Assembly: GCF_050947335.1 (NCBI RefSeq)
Contig: NC_134984.1
Span: 10,459,926-10,523,925 of the forward strand
DNA length: 64,000 bases
From: Megachile rotundata
Lineage: Eukaryota > Arthropoda > Insecta > Hymenoptera > Megachilidae
Reading direction: 5' to 3'
In this document: one piece after another, positions 19,755 to 32,640 of the stretch
How the letters are laid out: each line of letters starts with the position of its first letter
Position numbering within the stretch: the stretch's first letter is position 1
Notes under the pieces: generated by a model
Database searches by the model: none
What the model saw: the letters and a program-made list of their open reading frames with translations, nothing else
What the model was told of the DNA's origin: nothing
Made by a program: the position numbers and the translations under genes

Positions 19755-21600
19755 ACAACGAGTTTAGAGAAATGACAATCGATTTCCTTTTGTTTTTTAA
19801 TTTCAGTAGCATGCGTTTGAGTCAACGAAGGTATACTGTTCTTTCATCTTGCCAACTGATAATCTGTACACGTTGCAGAACATTTTTGCTTTACTCTTAA
19901 GTTCGCTAAAATCGAGACGGAGTTTCTTGCTTTTCATTTCCAGTTACTAGTGCTGCAACAAGTAGCATCTTAATTTATAGTTTCTTTTTCTTTTTTTTTT
20001 ACTTCAGATGAACAGATGTGCCATCTACTTTTATAACTTGTTATTGCATTCGCGTTGTGTCTTCGCTATCGAATTGTCACCGATACATTTCGATGTGACG
20101 TTCTATTTTAATCGATGCGCCCGCGTCAAAATTTGTACATACAATTAGTAGAAAGTAGAAATTATGGAATATTTTCATACCTATAGTCGTATAACTTTTT
20201 GCTTGTTCGAACAGTTTTATTTTTAGCAGATAAATTTATTGTCGTACGTTAATTCGATTGAATTTACAACGAACCTGTGGTACGTGTTTTGTATCACAGT
20301 TTTGTCGTTTATTAGTTTAAAAAGTTATGTATGAAAATTGTAAAATTTATTGCGATGTTTTGACTTCCAAATTGTAAATTAATCGTTTCTAAATTGGATT
20401 GTTACAATGTTTCTCGGTACAACGTTCTTGGATAAATTGCATTTACATTAGTTTTTTGTACTAAAACGACAGATTTATTTTTTTCTTGATCCCTCATTTT
20501 CCCTGACACGGATTTTAAGCACTAATTGATGTGTTACTATTCAACGAGTGATTTGATACTGAATGATAACTGAACGTATGGTTCGCTTTCTTTGATTAAG
20601 TAGGAATTGACAGGAGGGTATTAAGATTGTATCAAAAGACGGAATTTTGTTTTCCAATAATGCAGAATACTTGCTGTGTTTTCGATAGAATTATTACCAT
20701 AGTAGCGTTAGTTCGAATTCATGAATGTTTTTTGCCACGTATAGTGATTGTATTAATCGGTATTCAGCTGTACTGTAGACATACAAATGTTATTGGTACA
20801 AAGCAGAACAAGATGTGATTTACTAAATTTCTAAGGATTTTTCTCTGTAACAATTTTCACGAATGGAATTTATATAAGGAATTTAATGAATTCTTCATAT
20901 TAACGTTTTTATATCCTATAACTCTTGTTAAGTCTGATTGCGTTGCATTGTTACAATCTTAATTTGTATTATACTGAAAAATTTGTGAAGTTTTAAAACT
21001 TATAATCTAAATGAAAAAAAAAGATACATCTATGTTTGTAATATTTAGTTTAATGTGTTAAAAGTAGTTTTTTAAATTGGTTAAATTCTAATGTTTGAAA
21101 AATTTCTTATATGCGCGGTACTTTTTTTATCGTATCTACTTTGTGCCTAAAAAAATAAAAAGAAATTGAAAAAAATTATTTTATTAAGAAATTTATTCAG
21201 ATTGCTTAATATATGTATACATACGTTCAATATGTTATTATCAACGTTAATTAAAATTTGTGTATGTTATAAATTAAATACTATTCTTTAAGTATTAAAA
21301 AAGACACTAACATTGAGTATCTTATATTTTCGAAAGTTTAAATTAAATACAATCTTTAAAGTAATGCGATATATATGTAAAAACCTATAACTAATAAGAA
21401 AATGTATTTATTTGTTGCTTAAAACGTTTCTTGATATATTTCACCGTGCAATAATATGAATAATTCACTTAGATGTTTCTGATTTTAGGTGATGTCTATT
21501 AGATTATACTGTTTGAAATATTTTAACCACTGTGCGGCAATAAATTACAGATACATTAACGATGACTTTAAATGTTTGTAATGGACAAATTGTTAACTAC
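19755..21600 (+). other. Probable FAM110 3' UTR (end not defined)
   Basis: Sequence after the stop is AT-rich, unique and free of the arrays that fill the introns, as expected of a long 3' UTR. Candidate AATAAA signals are at 21154 and 21539. No ORF here looks coding. Where the transcript ends cannot be fixed from sequence alone. Confidence 0.4.
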
Positions 21601-23400
21601 GGGATTCAAGTATTTTAACAGGCAAAGGGAAGAAGATTTTGTGTAACATAATACGATAAGAAGTTACTCAACTACTCTCATTTCAAGTGATATAGATGTC
21701 TTAGATAAATAGTGAGTTTGCATAGATCATAAGTAAAACATCGTAGTGCATTACATTTAAAACAACAAAAAGAGTTGAAGAAGTTACTACCTGTTTAGTG
21801 AAACTTAAATTTTTCAAGCGAATGTAAAGTGATGCTTGTATCAAATGTTAGATGTTTCTGTAGTTACGTATCCAGTATTTACTGTAACAATTACAGTTTT
21901 TGACAAAAATATATAAAGAATGTAATCGAAATTATAAAGACTGCCCGAGCAGTCTGTCATAAATTGTTACTGCACAAAACAGCATAAAATGCATATGCTT
22001 ACAAAAAGCATTTTGCTTATAACTTTTTGAACCAAATACTGTTAAATGTATGTATATTAATAACGTTCAGTGATTTAGAGGTTGATTACATCAAAGTTTC
22101 GACCCTTAAAAATGAAATTCTTGCCTTACAACAACAAAATTTTAATATATTATTATTAGTTATAATAGTTCGTATTTCGTTAATAATTTTACTATAAAAT
22201 GTTCAGGAGTGAAACTAAAAAATCTACTTGTAGTTTAGATATATTTACTGTAGGATGTAGCAAACGTGGTATCAACATCCTAAAAATTGTTTTCAAAAAG
22301 TTTTAAGCAAAGCAATTGAATTAACATTACATGTTACTTCTTGAGAGTACAAGCACAAGGTGTGTTCTATTTCTACTCTATTAAGATATAAGCCCAACGC
22401 TTTGTTGGATATAATATTCATTTTAATCTGTTTTAAATGTATCACCGTTTAAATCCTTCTTTAAGTGTTTAAAAACTTTATTGCTCATTAGTAGAGATAT
22501 ACATTCCACTTCTTCAATATATGTATTTGAATCTCAAGAAGTAAAAATATAGGATAAGTTTTCATTAATATTATTTTGTTTAGTGAAATTCGTTTTTGCA
22601 ATCGTAAGAGTAATTTGTTATCATAATGAAATGAACTTGTATTACGTTATATTACAACATGTTTTAAGTTATACTTCATGCGATCGATGTACTTGTATAA
22701 TAAGATTCATTGCGTTATGTTTATCTTCTTAATTTGAGGCTTAGATAGTTTAAATATTAAGTAAATTTGTTGCAGCCTATTTTGTAATTTTAAATTCAAA
22801 TGTATACTTAAAATGTGGAACTTACGTACACATATATGCATAATTTTGTGATTGATAATATTTAACATTGTTAAAGTCATACATTTTTAATTGCTTTTTT
22901 ATAATCTAGTCACGTAGATCAAACTATGTTAAATTTCAAGATTTAATATTATTAAATTCCTTCTGTGTATTGCTGACAATTTTATTTTGTAACCCAACAT
23001 TTGAAACAAAATTCAATTATCACAGTAACCATTATAAACATTCTTTTTTGTAAAATAATGAAATCACATAATTAGTTGTATTTTAACAAATTCAATAACC
23101 AAATAATGGTATAGCATATTTTTAAATCAATATTTAGTTATCTAAAATAATTGCCAAACTAACATAGTTAAAAAGATTGAAATTTATTTTTTATATTCGA
23201 TATTCCCCTTGAAAGATGAAAGTCATGCATCCAAGTCATGTCCATATTATGGTATTATTATTTTACGATACGTCATTTTAATTTTTTAACGAACATAATC
23301 AGTATCCGTTCAGTACATCGCTGGATACGTAGAGTCGAATTCCGTTTGAATCATAAATTAACTATGTTTGAATTTAGTGCTCAAAATGTAACACTCAAAA
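21600..23400. other. AT-rich unique stretch, 3' UTR extension or intergenic
   Basis: No exon, repeat or RNA gene recognised. Many TGTAAAT-like words and further AATAAA words occur, but at this AT content they are expected by chance. Confidence 0.4.
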
Positions 23401-23860
23401 CAAGAAATTATAATTTTATTATTTTACTGCTTTATTACTTTATCATTTTACTATATTAATAGTTCATAATGTTTATCATTTTATTATTTTACAATTCCAC
23501 TATTTTTACCGTTTAATCAATTTCCTGTATTATCATCCTACCATTTCATTGTTCCATCATTTTATTACTTTACTATTTTACAATTTACAGTATATTCTTT
23601 GTACTAAAAACTGGAAATGAATTCAGCTGAAGTTCAAACAGAATTATATTTTACGTATTCAACGATATATTGAACAAGTACCTGGAAGATTGTAAAATGA
23701 TAAAAATGATAGTGTAGTAAAATAGTATAATAAAAATTGTAAGATGGTAAAGTAACAAATTAGTAAAACGATAAAAATGATAGAATAATAAAGTAGTAAA
23801 ATAGTAAAGTAGTAAAACAGTAAAACTGTAAAACAGAAGAAGAATAATGTAATAAAATGC
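23400..23860. repeat. Complementary TTATTTTACTA / TAGTAAAATAA arrays
   Basis: At 23410-23590 the + strand carries TTTATTACTTTATCATTTTAC-like words. At 23695-23850 it carries the complementary AAAGTAGTAAAATAGTAAAG words. They are separated by about 100 bases of unique sequence and lie between the two genes. Confidence 0.7.
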
Positions 23861-23994
23861 TTGTACAAGAATAACGTTTGTTCCTTTCAAAGTATATACA
23901 GACAAATAGACATTGTTCATTAAAATAGAATAGGAAGATTATCTTTTATTTAAAATTAAGATTTTTGTGTCCACGGTAGGGTAAATTTAAATTG

Positions 23995-24360
23995 AACGCA
24001 GATGGCGGGCCCGCTGAAAATTGGAACGTCATGCTGACCCATAATGCTCTAGGCGCGCATGCGCAAAAGTGAGCTGCGCCTTTGCGGTCCGTGCTCGACA
24101 GTCAGTCTTGCGGACGCGCGATTCACGTTTAGTGCGCAGTTTTGGATGTGCGAACCGACCGAAATCGTCGACGGTCGTATGTTTAATCGTGATATTTGAC
24201 GGAAGAACTTGATCTCTTATGCGGTCGACTGGTGCCTCGTGGTGTGACGCTTTCTGCTAAGGTCGTGGTGGCACGTTTCGCTATGTCGCAAGTGCTTTGG
24301 TCGCGAGAGGCACAGTGACGACTCGCCCGTGAGACTGCCGACATCCTCGACAGCCCTGTG
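23995..24360 (+). promoter_or_regulatory. CpG-rich promoter and 5' UTR of a second gene
   Basis: GC and CpG content jump sharply against the AT-rich flanks. GCGCATGCGC at 24055-24064 is the core of the NRF-1/Ewg palindrome (TGCGCATGCGCA family). TCAGTC at 24102-24107 fits the arthropod initiator TCAGTY. No TATA box is seen. About 255 bases downstream the first ATG opens the exon at 24361. The combination looks like a constitutive or broadly used insect promoter. Confidence 0.6.
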
Positions 24361-24396
24361 ATGGAGTCTATCAGAAAATGGTTCTACAGGCCTAAG
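24361..24396 (+). CDS. First coding exon of an unidentified gene (12 codons)
   Basis: ATGGAGTCTATC... encodes MESIRKWFYRPK and is followed directly by the consensus donor AAG|GTAAGT, phase 0. It lies just downstream of the CpG-rich promoter. The open frame continues to 24741 past the donor but becomes composition-poor, so it is treated as intron read-through. I do not recognise the protein; a basic amphipathic start of this kind is common in isoform-specific first exons of signalling or scaffold proteins, which is only a guess. No matching second exon was found in the window. Confidence 0.6.
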
Positions 24397-25444
24397 GTAA
24401 GTGCCTTATGTCTTCTCCTGTCGTTGTTTTCTTTACTCCTCTCCGTACTTCTCCGTTTTATTGCGTCACTTTGTTCCTATCCTTCGTGTATACGTCTCGC
24501 ATCGTGTAGCTGGTTGATCGAACGCGTGTGTTCGTTCTTTTTTCTTTCTTCCTCGATCCCGTCTATGTTGGACCTGCGCGCTGTTGCCACCTGTTTCTTG
24601 AAAATTCGTACGATATCTCGAGGAGGTGCTTCAGGCGATGTGTTACACCTGCCTGATATACGCGCACGTACTTCATTGACACGCATACGGCTACCAATTG
24701 TTCTTGTTTACAATCCTGTGTTCCCCTACCTTGAGAATTAGCATAATTCTCGATGTACAGAAAACTCGAGTAACGATCGTAGAATATAGCCCGATCAGCT
24801 GATACGCGAGGAGATATTAGCTTTTTAAATCTCACCGCAGATCCGCCTACATTATAAATTGTAATTTGAAAAGTCAATCTTGTTTAATTAATTTTATTTT
24901 TCGTTAATTATTAACATCGCGAAGATATGGTGTTTATACAAATTTTTCAAATTTGTGTCATATTTCAGTGTATTCTATATTTATCGAGTTACTTTCTCTT
25001 TCATTCCCAATAACCTACATGTAAAATCACATGACTTCTACATCTGTCGCGCTTAACCTCAATCTAGGAATGTTAGATAGAGAATAGTCAAGAGTTGAGA
25101 AAATCGGTGCTTGTCTTTCTTCACAGAAGATTTAATATTATTTTTAGAAACGCGTTTCTCTGGTTAATTAATGCATCGTGCGTTTCTATCGCATGGAATA
25201 TTTGTTAGCGCCGAACATTCTTCGCACGTATCAGGAAAAGATTTCTGTCCCTGTTTGTTGAACATTTATCGCCAGCTTTCGAACTTAACACGTGAAAATG
25301 TGACGACAAAGTAACCGTTCCGTCTCGTTCGGTGATGCTTCCTCATTGCATCGACCGCTGTATGTAGCTTATTTTATGCGCCGGGAAATGATGCAGCACG
25401 ATGAAACGAGTCGTTCGTTCTTCCCACCGAACCGATTCCCAGCG

Positions 25445-26330
25445 ATTAATATCTAATGACACGTCTTGTGCGCGTACATAGTTCGCAGATTGTTCGGTTG
25501 TCACGTGATCATGTCGAATAGTCACGAAGGGAACACGCTGACAATTAATTCTTACAATCATATCTTTAATCAAGCTAAACATATATCTTTACTATCAGGA
25601 AAATATTTGTTTTGTTTTTCTTTGTATATATAGTAATCTACGCGAATGTCATCATGGTTGCTTACATGTTTTAAATTTTCCCGGACGTTCGTATGTCATT
25701 CGGATGTATCACGTTACCGAGCCGAATAGGCATAAAGGGAACGACATGATGAAAATCATTAATAATTATTTTTCGAATGATACTTTCGAATGAATGTAGT
25801 CAAATTAAACAAGTATCTTATTTTTCCTTTGCCTGTCTAACAATTCATAGGAGTTACGGTGTAGTTTACAAGTTTGAAATAACCGGAACCATAGTTTGTA
25901 GATTGTTCGGATGTCACGTGATTGTAGTGAACAGTTTACGAAGCGAGCGATATGTTGGCATTTAATAATTTGCAATTAAGTCTTTTTACAACTATAATTA
26001 AAATGAAACAAATATTTGTGTTACTACGAATATATTTTCGATTTTTCTTTCCATTTTCAGCATAACCTTGTATGATTCACTCGAAGAACGTTATCATTTT
26101 AAATATGTAGAAACATTGCACGTAGTTCGTGGATTGTTCAAGTGTCACAAGCCAGTGTACATGTGCTGTCACGAATTAGCATATTTTCAAATAATTGTCT
26201 ATTCGTTTTTCTTAGACTCGCTCCTGTAATCAAATTAAAAAAGTATTTGTGTTACTAACAAAATATTTTTCTTCTTGTTAACGCAATCTCATATGATTTA
26301 TGCGACTGTTGTTGATGTTTATTTCTCAAT
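25445..26330. repeat. Diverged tandem duplication of a roughly 230 bp unit
   Basis: The anchor TAGTTYGYRGATTGTTCGG occurs near 25480, 25892 and 26122, and AAAYAAGTATTTGTGTTAC-like blocks follow near 25570, 25805, 25998 and 26230. Two copies contain TCACGTGA (25501-25508, 25914-25921). Located 1-2 kb inside the presumed first intron. Confidence 0.6.
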
Positions 26331-26754
26331 TATTAAACATTCATAAAAATTATCCTGACTCAGAATACATGATTGTAACATTAAGTAAGTCATTTGCCAT
26401 CTCTGAGAAATCTTTGTTTTTTCTGTTTAAAAATGTAAAATTGTCATTGAGATTACAGTAATTAGGTAATAGTATATTTGATCATAAATTGTAACAAAAT
26501 ATGTAGTTGATATATTCTGTAAACAGGCTAGTAAACCGTGTTTTTGATGACACAAGATAATGCTAATAATAATAAAGAAGTTTCTGTGAATCATTTAGTA
26601 TGTCACTGCGATAAACATTTTCTACGAAAACAATTTCATACGTAAATATAAATCATAAGTGACGCTACAGTGTTGTATAATAATTATAATTTACAGTCTA
26701 ATATTAATTGAAGTAACGTAATACATTTTCGTACTTGTGACACATTGTTCGATA

Positions 26755-27065
26755 TAATCGATGACGTATCGTGTGCGTCTCGTACCGTCTAATAATTAGC
26801 GACGCATCATGTGCGTCTTATACTATCGAATACGTTATTCGTGACGCACCATGTGCGTCTCATACTATTCAATACGTTATTCGCGACGCACCATGTGCGT
26901 CTTATACTATTCAATACGTTATCAGTGACGCACCATGTGCGTCTAATACTATTCAATACGTTATCAGTGACGCACCACGTGCGTCTTACACTGTCCACTA
27001 CAATTGACACATCATGTGCGTCTTAACATTATTTAATATAATCAATGCCGCACGTGCGTCGTAAT
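26755..27065. repeat. 42 bp tandem array of TGACGCA hairpins
   Basis: About seven units. Each begins with GACGCACCATGTGCGTC, whose 6 bp arms GACGCA and TGCGTC are perfect inverted copies, followed by a spacer like TTATACTATTCAATACG. The last two units are degenerate. ORFs on both strands are due to the 42 bp period. Confidence 0.88.
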
Positions 27066-27414
27066 ATTGTAAAATGTTTCATTTTATTTTATTTCTTGAA
27101 CTTTATGAATTTTAAAAACATTTTATAATGAGGTGTATTTATAATGTGTTTAAGGAATGTCAGAAAAGAAACATGTCGACAGCTCATATGAATAATATTG
27201 TTATTAAATATTGAAAAACGTATTACAAATAATTTTCGTAGGAATTTGTTTTCTTAATCAAAGGATGATACTGACGAGTGTATTAGTGAATTCATTACAC
27301 ATATGTAATTAACAAATGTTACAAAATTAGAAACAGTTATTATTATTAAAAATATTATATTTTTGTTGGCTCGGTAATTTTAAGGCTTCTTTGGATCAGT
27401 AGTTACAAACAGGC

Positions 27415-27690
27415 GGGGGGTTCGGTCATATACCAAAAGGGGTTTTCTTGTCATATATCTAGAGAGGTTTTCGGTCATATACCTAGAGAGGTTTTCGGTC
27501 ATATACTTAGAGAGGTTTTTGGTCATATACCTAGAGGAGTTTTTGGTCATATACCTAGAGGCGTTTTCGGTCATATACCTAGAGAGGTTTTTAGTCATAT
27601 AGCTAGAGAGGTTTTCGGTCATATATATCCAGATAAATTAATGGCCATATATCCGGATAAATTAAGAGTTATATAAACAGAGAAATTCAC
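27415..27690. repeat. 24 bp tandem array
   Basis: About eight to ten copies of GGTCATATACCTAGAGAGG plus TTTTC, ending in diverged units with CATATATCCAGATAAATT. The minus-strand ORF with MTENLSRY repeats is an artefact. Confidence 0.88.
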
Positions 27691-29289
27691 GGTCGTATAT
27701 CCAAAAATTACTGTACTCATTAATCATTAAATTTCTACATTCACTAGTCGCAACTTATTAAAAGTTAAATTTTGATTCACCTGTTTCACGAATTAAATTT
27801 GTACAACGAACGGTCGACTGTACAAAAGGTAACACACTTTTCAAGCTATTTGCACGACGAGAAAGTAAAGATTTCAGTTAGTTTACGGTGCCTTGACCAT
27901 GCTTGGATCAGGTTCAACGCATCGGTTACCGTAGAAAAATTTACACCTCATAAACGATCGTCGAACGCGTTTCGTTTCGTTTCGTTTCGCACGTCATCCA
28001 CTGACTTTAAAATTAAACGCAGAAACACGTCGGACAAGTCTTTTTCCCTCTTTTTCTCCATGGTCGTTTCATGGCAAATATTTTCTAGTTTAGCTGGCAA
28101 CTCCGGTTAAACTCGATCGATGTCTCAACTTATCTCGTACCGAAGATATGTACATACTTCCGTAGATGGATTCTGTACAATTCGCAAGTGCATGTCTTGG
28201 GCAATTAAATTGATATTATCAGAGAAATTTTACAGAGCACTAGTTAGCTGATTGTTCAGTAGGTTACGTGTGCGTGTCTAGAAAGTTGGCTGCTGGCGAA
28301 AATGCAGAGTCTACTGGTATGCGTGCCAACTTATCAGACACGCGGTGTAGTTGCTTCAAAGTTGATATTCTAATAAGTAGATTTTTGTACAGATAGAAAA
28401 AAAGATCTTTTTTATTAATACAGAATAATCTATTTACTAGAACAAGACTGTTAAAAATAATGTTAAAAAGTTTCACACAAATTTTTATTTCATTATAAGC
28501 AGTTTAGATGAATTAGTACAAATTTATTAATAATGAATATAGAACTTTTCTGTTTAAAATTAATGTTAATTAGATGTGCATAGACTGTAGATTTCAAACT
28601 TGAAATCTATAGTATAATCATTCTGTAAATTTATTTCATAAAATTATTTTTAAACCATAACAAAATTATTTGTCAAATCATATGAAAAATTAGTTCATCA
28701 GATTTTTGAAGCAAAATAACAGCTGTTAAAAATTCGAAGTTAATTAAAATTAATGAAAAATTGAACACAATCAATAAATTGAACAGTTCTAAATGTATCT
28801 TCCAAAAGTTTATTCCGAAAATCTCAAAAATTGAAGTTACAGTTGAAATTGTAAGACCATGCACGCAAAGCAAGGCAATAATTTAGACCTGCGTTCTCCG
28901 GTAAACAATTAGACTAGTTAAACCAATTAAAGGAAATTAAACCAATTCACAAAGCACTGGGGAAGATTTGTTGAAAAGGTACCTACAGGCGCTTACAGAA
29001 AGCGAAATATAAAAATTGATAGAAATTGAATCAATAGTAGCGAGTAGTATTTTTTTAATAAACTTTCGAGAGGAGACGCTTTTTGTGAAGAATGAAAATA
29101 GAGACTTTTAAAGGACCTACATACATATTTCTTTGTGTCGGGAGCTGATATTCACATTGCGGTGAAAGGAAATCAAAGAGAATAGGAGTTGCAAAAGTAA
29201 CAAAGAGAACTATTCATATCTCGATAAGAATAGATTTTAGGACATGTGCTTATTAAGACTTCTTCGCTTATTTTGACGAATCTTATATC

Positions 29290-29830
29290 TGTGATTTCTT
29301 CTCTGTTATTTTGTGCATTTGGGTGCATTTATTTTCTAGGTTTATTATTTATTGTTTTGTATATTTGGGTACATTTATTTTCTATATTTATTATTTATTA
29401 TTTTGTGTATTTACTATTATTTTGTACATTTAGGTACATTTACTTTGTATACTTATTATTTATTATTTTGTGCATTTCGGCACATTTATTTTGTATATTT
29501 ATTACTTATTATTTTGTACATTTAGGTACACTTACTTTGTATACTTATTATTTATTATTTTGTGCATTTAGGTACACTTACTTTGTATATTTATTACTTA
29601 TTATTTTGTACATTTAGGTACATTCACTTTGTATATTTATTATTTATTATTTTGCATATTCAGGTACATTTACTTTCTCTATATTTATTATTTATTATTT
29701 TGTACATTTAAGTACATTTACTTTGTATACTTATTATTTATTATTTTGTACATTTAGGTGCATTTACTTTTTACATTTACTATTTACTATTTTATACATT
29801 TAGTCCATGTCAATTTTCTTCAGTAGATAT
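29290..29830. repeat. 46 bp tandem array
   Basis: About eleven copies of TTTGTACATTTAGGTACATT followed by TACTTTGTATATTTATTATT. Anchors at 29471, 29517 and 29563 give the 46 bp period. Confidence 0.85.
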
Positions 29831-30889
29831 GTTTCTATTAATAATTGTTGTGCATTTCACTTTATTAAAAATAACATGTTGATCAGATCCTTGCAACAGC
29901 AACATTATGACTCCTTTACTTAGTATTTAAAAAATTTCTTATTAAGGTTTTTGTTAGAAAATATAGTTACAGATTTTAGGAAAACTGTTTGAAAACATAG
30001 AACATTTTCAATATATGTAAATTTTCAAGATTCTTCATATTTACAAGATTTTTAATACACATTTGTAAGATTTTCAGAAGATTTCCAAAATATTTTTAGA
30101 ATATTTCAAGAACATTTTTTAAATGTTTTTAATATTGTAACTAAAGCATATAAAATTATATCTTATCTCCAATTATTTCACTACATTTCATTATTCATAT
30201 TATTTCATTAAACTTTGACCAGAAAGAAAAGTATGAGTTACTTTTATGAACATTTATCAAATAATTTTTGAATCGTTAATTTAACACTTTTTTATTTTGT
30301 CATAATACTACATATTAAAATAAACCAGCTTTGCTCATAAAATTTTTTTAGCACCTCTTAGGGCTTAAGGTCGTTTTTTAACCCATTTAGACTAAAAACG
30401 TGGAGCGGAAAAAGATTGCGTTGTAATTAGAAGGATTCCCTTGCATATTCATAAAAGTTCTTAATTTTCTTAAGAATTTTTTTCGCCAGTCACTTATAAA
30501 TAATTTAGTTAAATACGTGAAAATTTTTACAGCAGATAATCATGAGTGCACGAATTTTATTTATAGAAAAATTAATGTTATTAACAGTAACATTTAAATT
30601 CTATTGAGGTAATCTTTTTTTTAGATTTCAATACTTAAATTTAATTAAAAATAACTGTAACAAAAAACTACTGTTTATACATATATTAATATTTGCACGC
30701 AAAGTACTAACATTTTATAGAACAACTTATTAATTTTTTTTAGCTTGTATCACGTGACAGATGAAATAATTTTATTATATATTTTTGCTTTATTTTTTCA
30801 TGTAAATTTACCCCCTTTTATTTCGCAAGCACCTTATATTCTTTGAAATACAAATTGCCTTCTGTCAAGATAAAATTTAGATATATTAA

Positions 30890-31130
30890 CCCTTTAGCCT
30901 ACAAGATTTTCGCCAGGTGCGTCAGTCAGAGCTGCCTAATTATTACTGCAACATTAAAGCAAATAAAGAATGTTGAAATGTTAGGTGTAATTTAGATTTA
31001 GCAATCTTAAATTATGAAATTTGCAATTAGTATCATATTCAAAACTCAATCTTTCTGCAAATACGATTTAGTTTCGTCACATTTGAACTGCAATGTGCGT
31101 CACGAATCTGACTCGATGTTATCTAAGGGG
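30890..31130. mobile_element. TTAA MITE, family D, copy 1
   Basis: Flanked by TTAA at 30886-30889 and 31131-31134. Starts CCCTTTAGCCTACAAG and ends CTAAGGGG. Contains GGTGCGTCAGTCAGAG near the left and GTGCGTCACGAATCTGAC near the right. Homologous copies are at 50555-50772 and 51596-51843. Confidence 0.75.
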
Positions 31131-31299
31131 TTAATACGTACTTAATCTTTCATTTCTTGATTTTCCAATTCGTTTGTATTTAAAACCTAAATATCAATAC
31201 TTTAGTGAGATCAGTTCTCGTTATTCTCTTTTTCGAAAACATTGTGTTCTATATTTTTGCCTTATTTTTCCACGTAAATTCACCTTCTCTCTGATCCTT

Positions 31300-31496
31300 C
31301 ACTTAGAAAAAATAGGCCAAAAGGGTTCTCAATAAAATGTATTATAACAGTGTGGCATATGTGATACATTTTTCATTTATTATAAATAGTAAATAAATGA
31401 AAAAATATATATTCAACCAATCTATTAATTTGAATTATTTATAAAATCTAAAAGGAATGTGACATCGAGCCACACTCGACATAGTAGCGCAAAGAG
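31300..31496. mobile_element. TTAA MITE, family A, copy 2
   Basis: Shares GGGTTCTCAATAAAATGTAT and CCACACTCGACATAG with the copies at 9813 and 51930. The right end GCGCAAAG is followed by a TTAA at 31497-31500. The left end is diverged. It carries the uninterrupted site that family C hit in the 9.8 kb copy. Confidence 0.68.
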
Positions 31497-32084
31497 TTAA
31501 TACCATTTCTAAAACACCACGTATATTAAATATTGAAGAGGTTAAAAATAGTATAAGCGAAAAATGTAGTACGATTTAATGCCAGCATTCAAAGTATCAA
31601 AAGACATTTAGTGTGGAGTAGTTTCGTTTGATCGTAACCGGTGCGCACCAGAACGAGTATGCATTTAACGTCAGGCCGCGTTGATTGCGGCGGATTGGAG
31701 ATGCTTTCATTTAACTATGAAATGAGATATACCGTGCTTCGTCCCAATTAGAATGTCAAGCTACATTTTGATAGGAACACTCGGTGTGATAATCGTCGTC
31801 GGACAAATCGATGCGATTCAGACCGACCGACTATGACGCGCTGGAACAGCCTGAATGTATGATTCGTTTGCTCCGCGAGAGAACATCGATATGTAGTTCG
31901 GGAACTCGGATTTTAACGAGTTTTAGGAGCCTGCAGTTCCGACCTCTGTTCAATTGGTTTTTGGTTTGTAATCGAGAACGATTTCTGCTTGCGGAACGAG
32001 TTACATCGAATTCTCCATTTCCATATGAGAAATCTACATATAAGTTTTCCATCATACTTCTTTTTTTACATTGATCAGATTAAT

Positions 32085-32640
32085 GTTTTCAAATTTTTTA
32101 GAACGTAAATTGATGTTTGGGATTTTAAATATTTGAGGTGAGAAATTTGTATGTTTTTAAATATTGAAATTGACGAATTTTCAAATTTTTTAATATTCGA
32201 ATTGTGAGGGACTTTTAAATTGGTGAATATTCGAGTTGAGGAGTTTTCCAATTTTTCAATATTCAAGTTGAGGAATTTTCAAATTTTTTAGTATTCAAAT
32301 TGCGAGGGGTTTTCAAATTGTTGAATATTCGAGTTGAGGAGTTTTCCAATTTTTCAATATTCAAGTTGAGGAATTTTCAAATTTTTTCATTTTCAAATTG
32401 TTGAGTATTCAAGTTGAGGAGTTTTCCAATTTTTCAATATTCAAGTTGAGGAATTTTCAAATTTTTCCATTTTCAAATTGTTGAGTATTCGAGTTGAGGA
32501 GTTTTCCAATTTTTCAATATTCAAGTTGAGGAATTTTCAAATTCTTAAATATTCAAATTGGAAAATTTTATAATGTTCAAAAATAAAAATTGTTAAACAT
32601 TAAAATTATAAAAAATTTCATTTTCTTGAAATTTTAACTT
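32085..32640. repeat. Degenerate array with 80 bp higher-order units
   Basis: GTTTTCCAATTTTTCAATAT recurs at 32243, 32341, 32421 and 32501, giving units of 98, 80 and 80 bp built from TTCAAATT and GTTGAGGA words. Confidence 0.82.

Noticed and set aside
24397..24741. Continuation of the MESIRKWFYRPK frame past 24396
   Set aside because: A consensus GTAAGT donor follows codon 12, and the residues beyond are Leu/Ser/Cys-rich with no recognisable domain; treated as intron.
27415..27690. CRISPR-like regular 24 bp repeats
   Set aside because: Units are contiguous without unique spacers and the sequence is an insect-type nuclear genome; it is a minisatellite.
27772..28110. ORF of 112 codons starting MIHLFHELNLYNERST
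   Set aside because: It has only a chance open frame with a CGTTT pentamer repeat inside, no splice-supported structure and no recognised motif.
31811..32074. ORF of 87 codons starting MRFRPTDYDALEQPE
   Set aside because: Lies in a GC-richer block but has mixed composition, a competing frame just upstream and no domain; kept only as a possible regulatory block.
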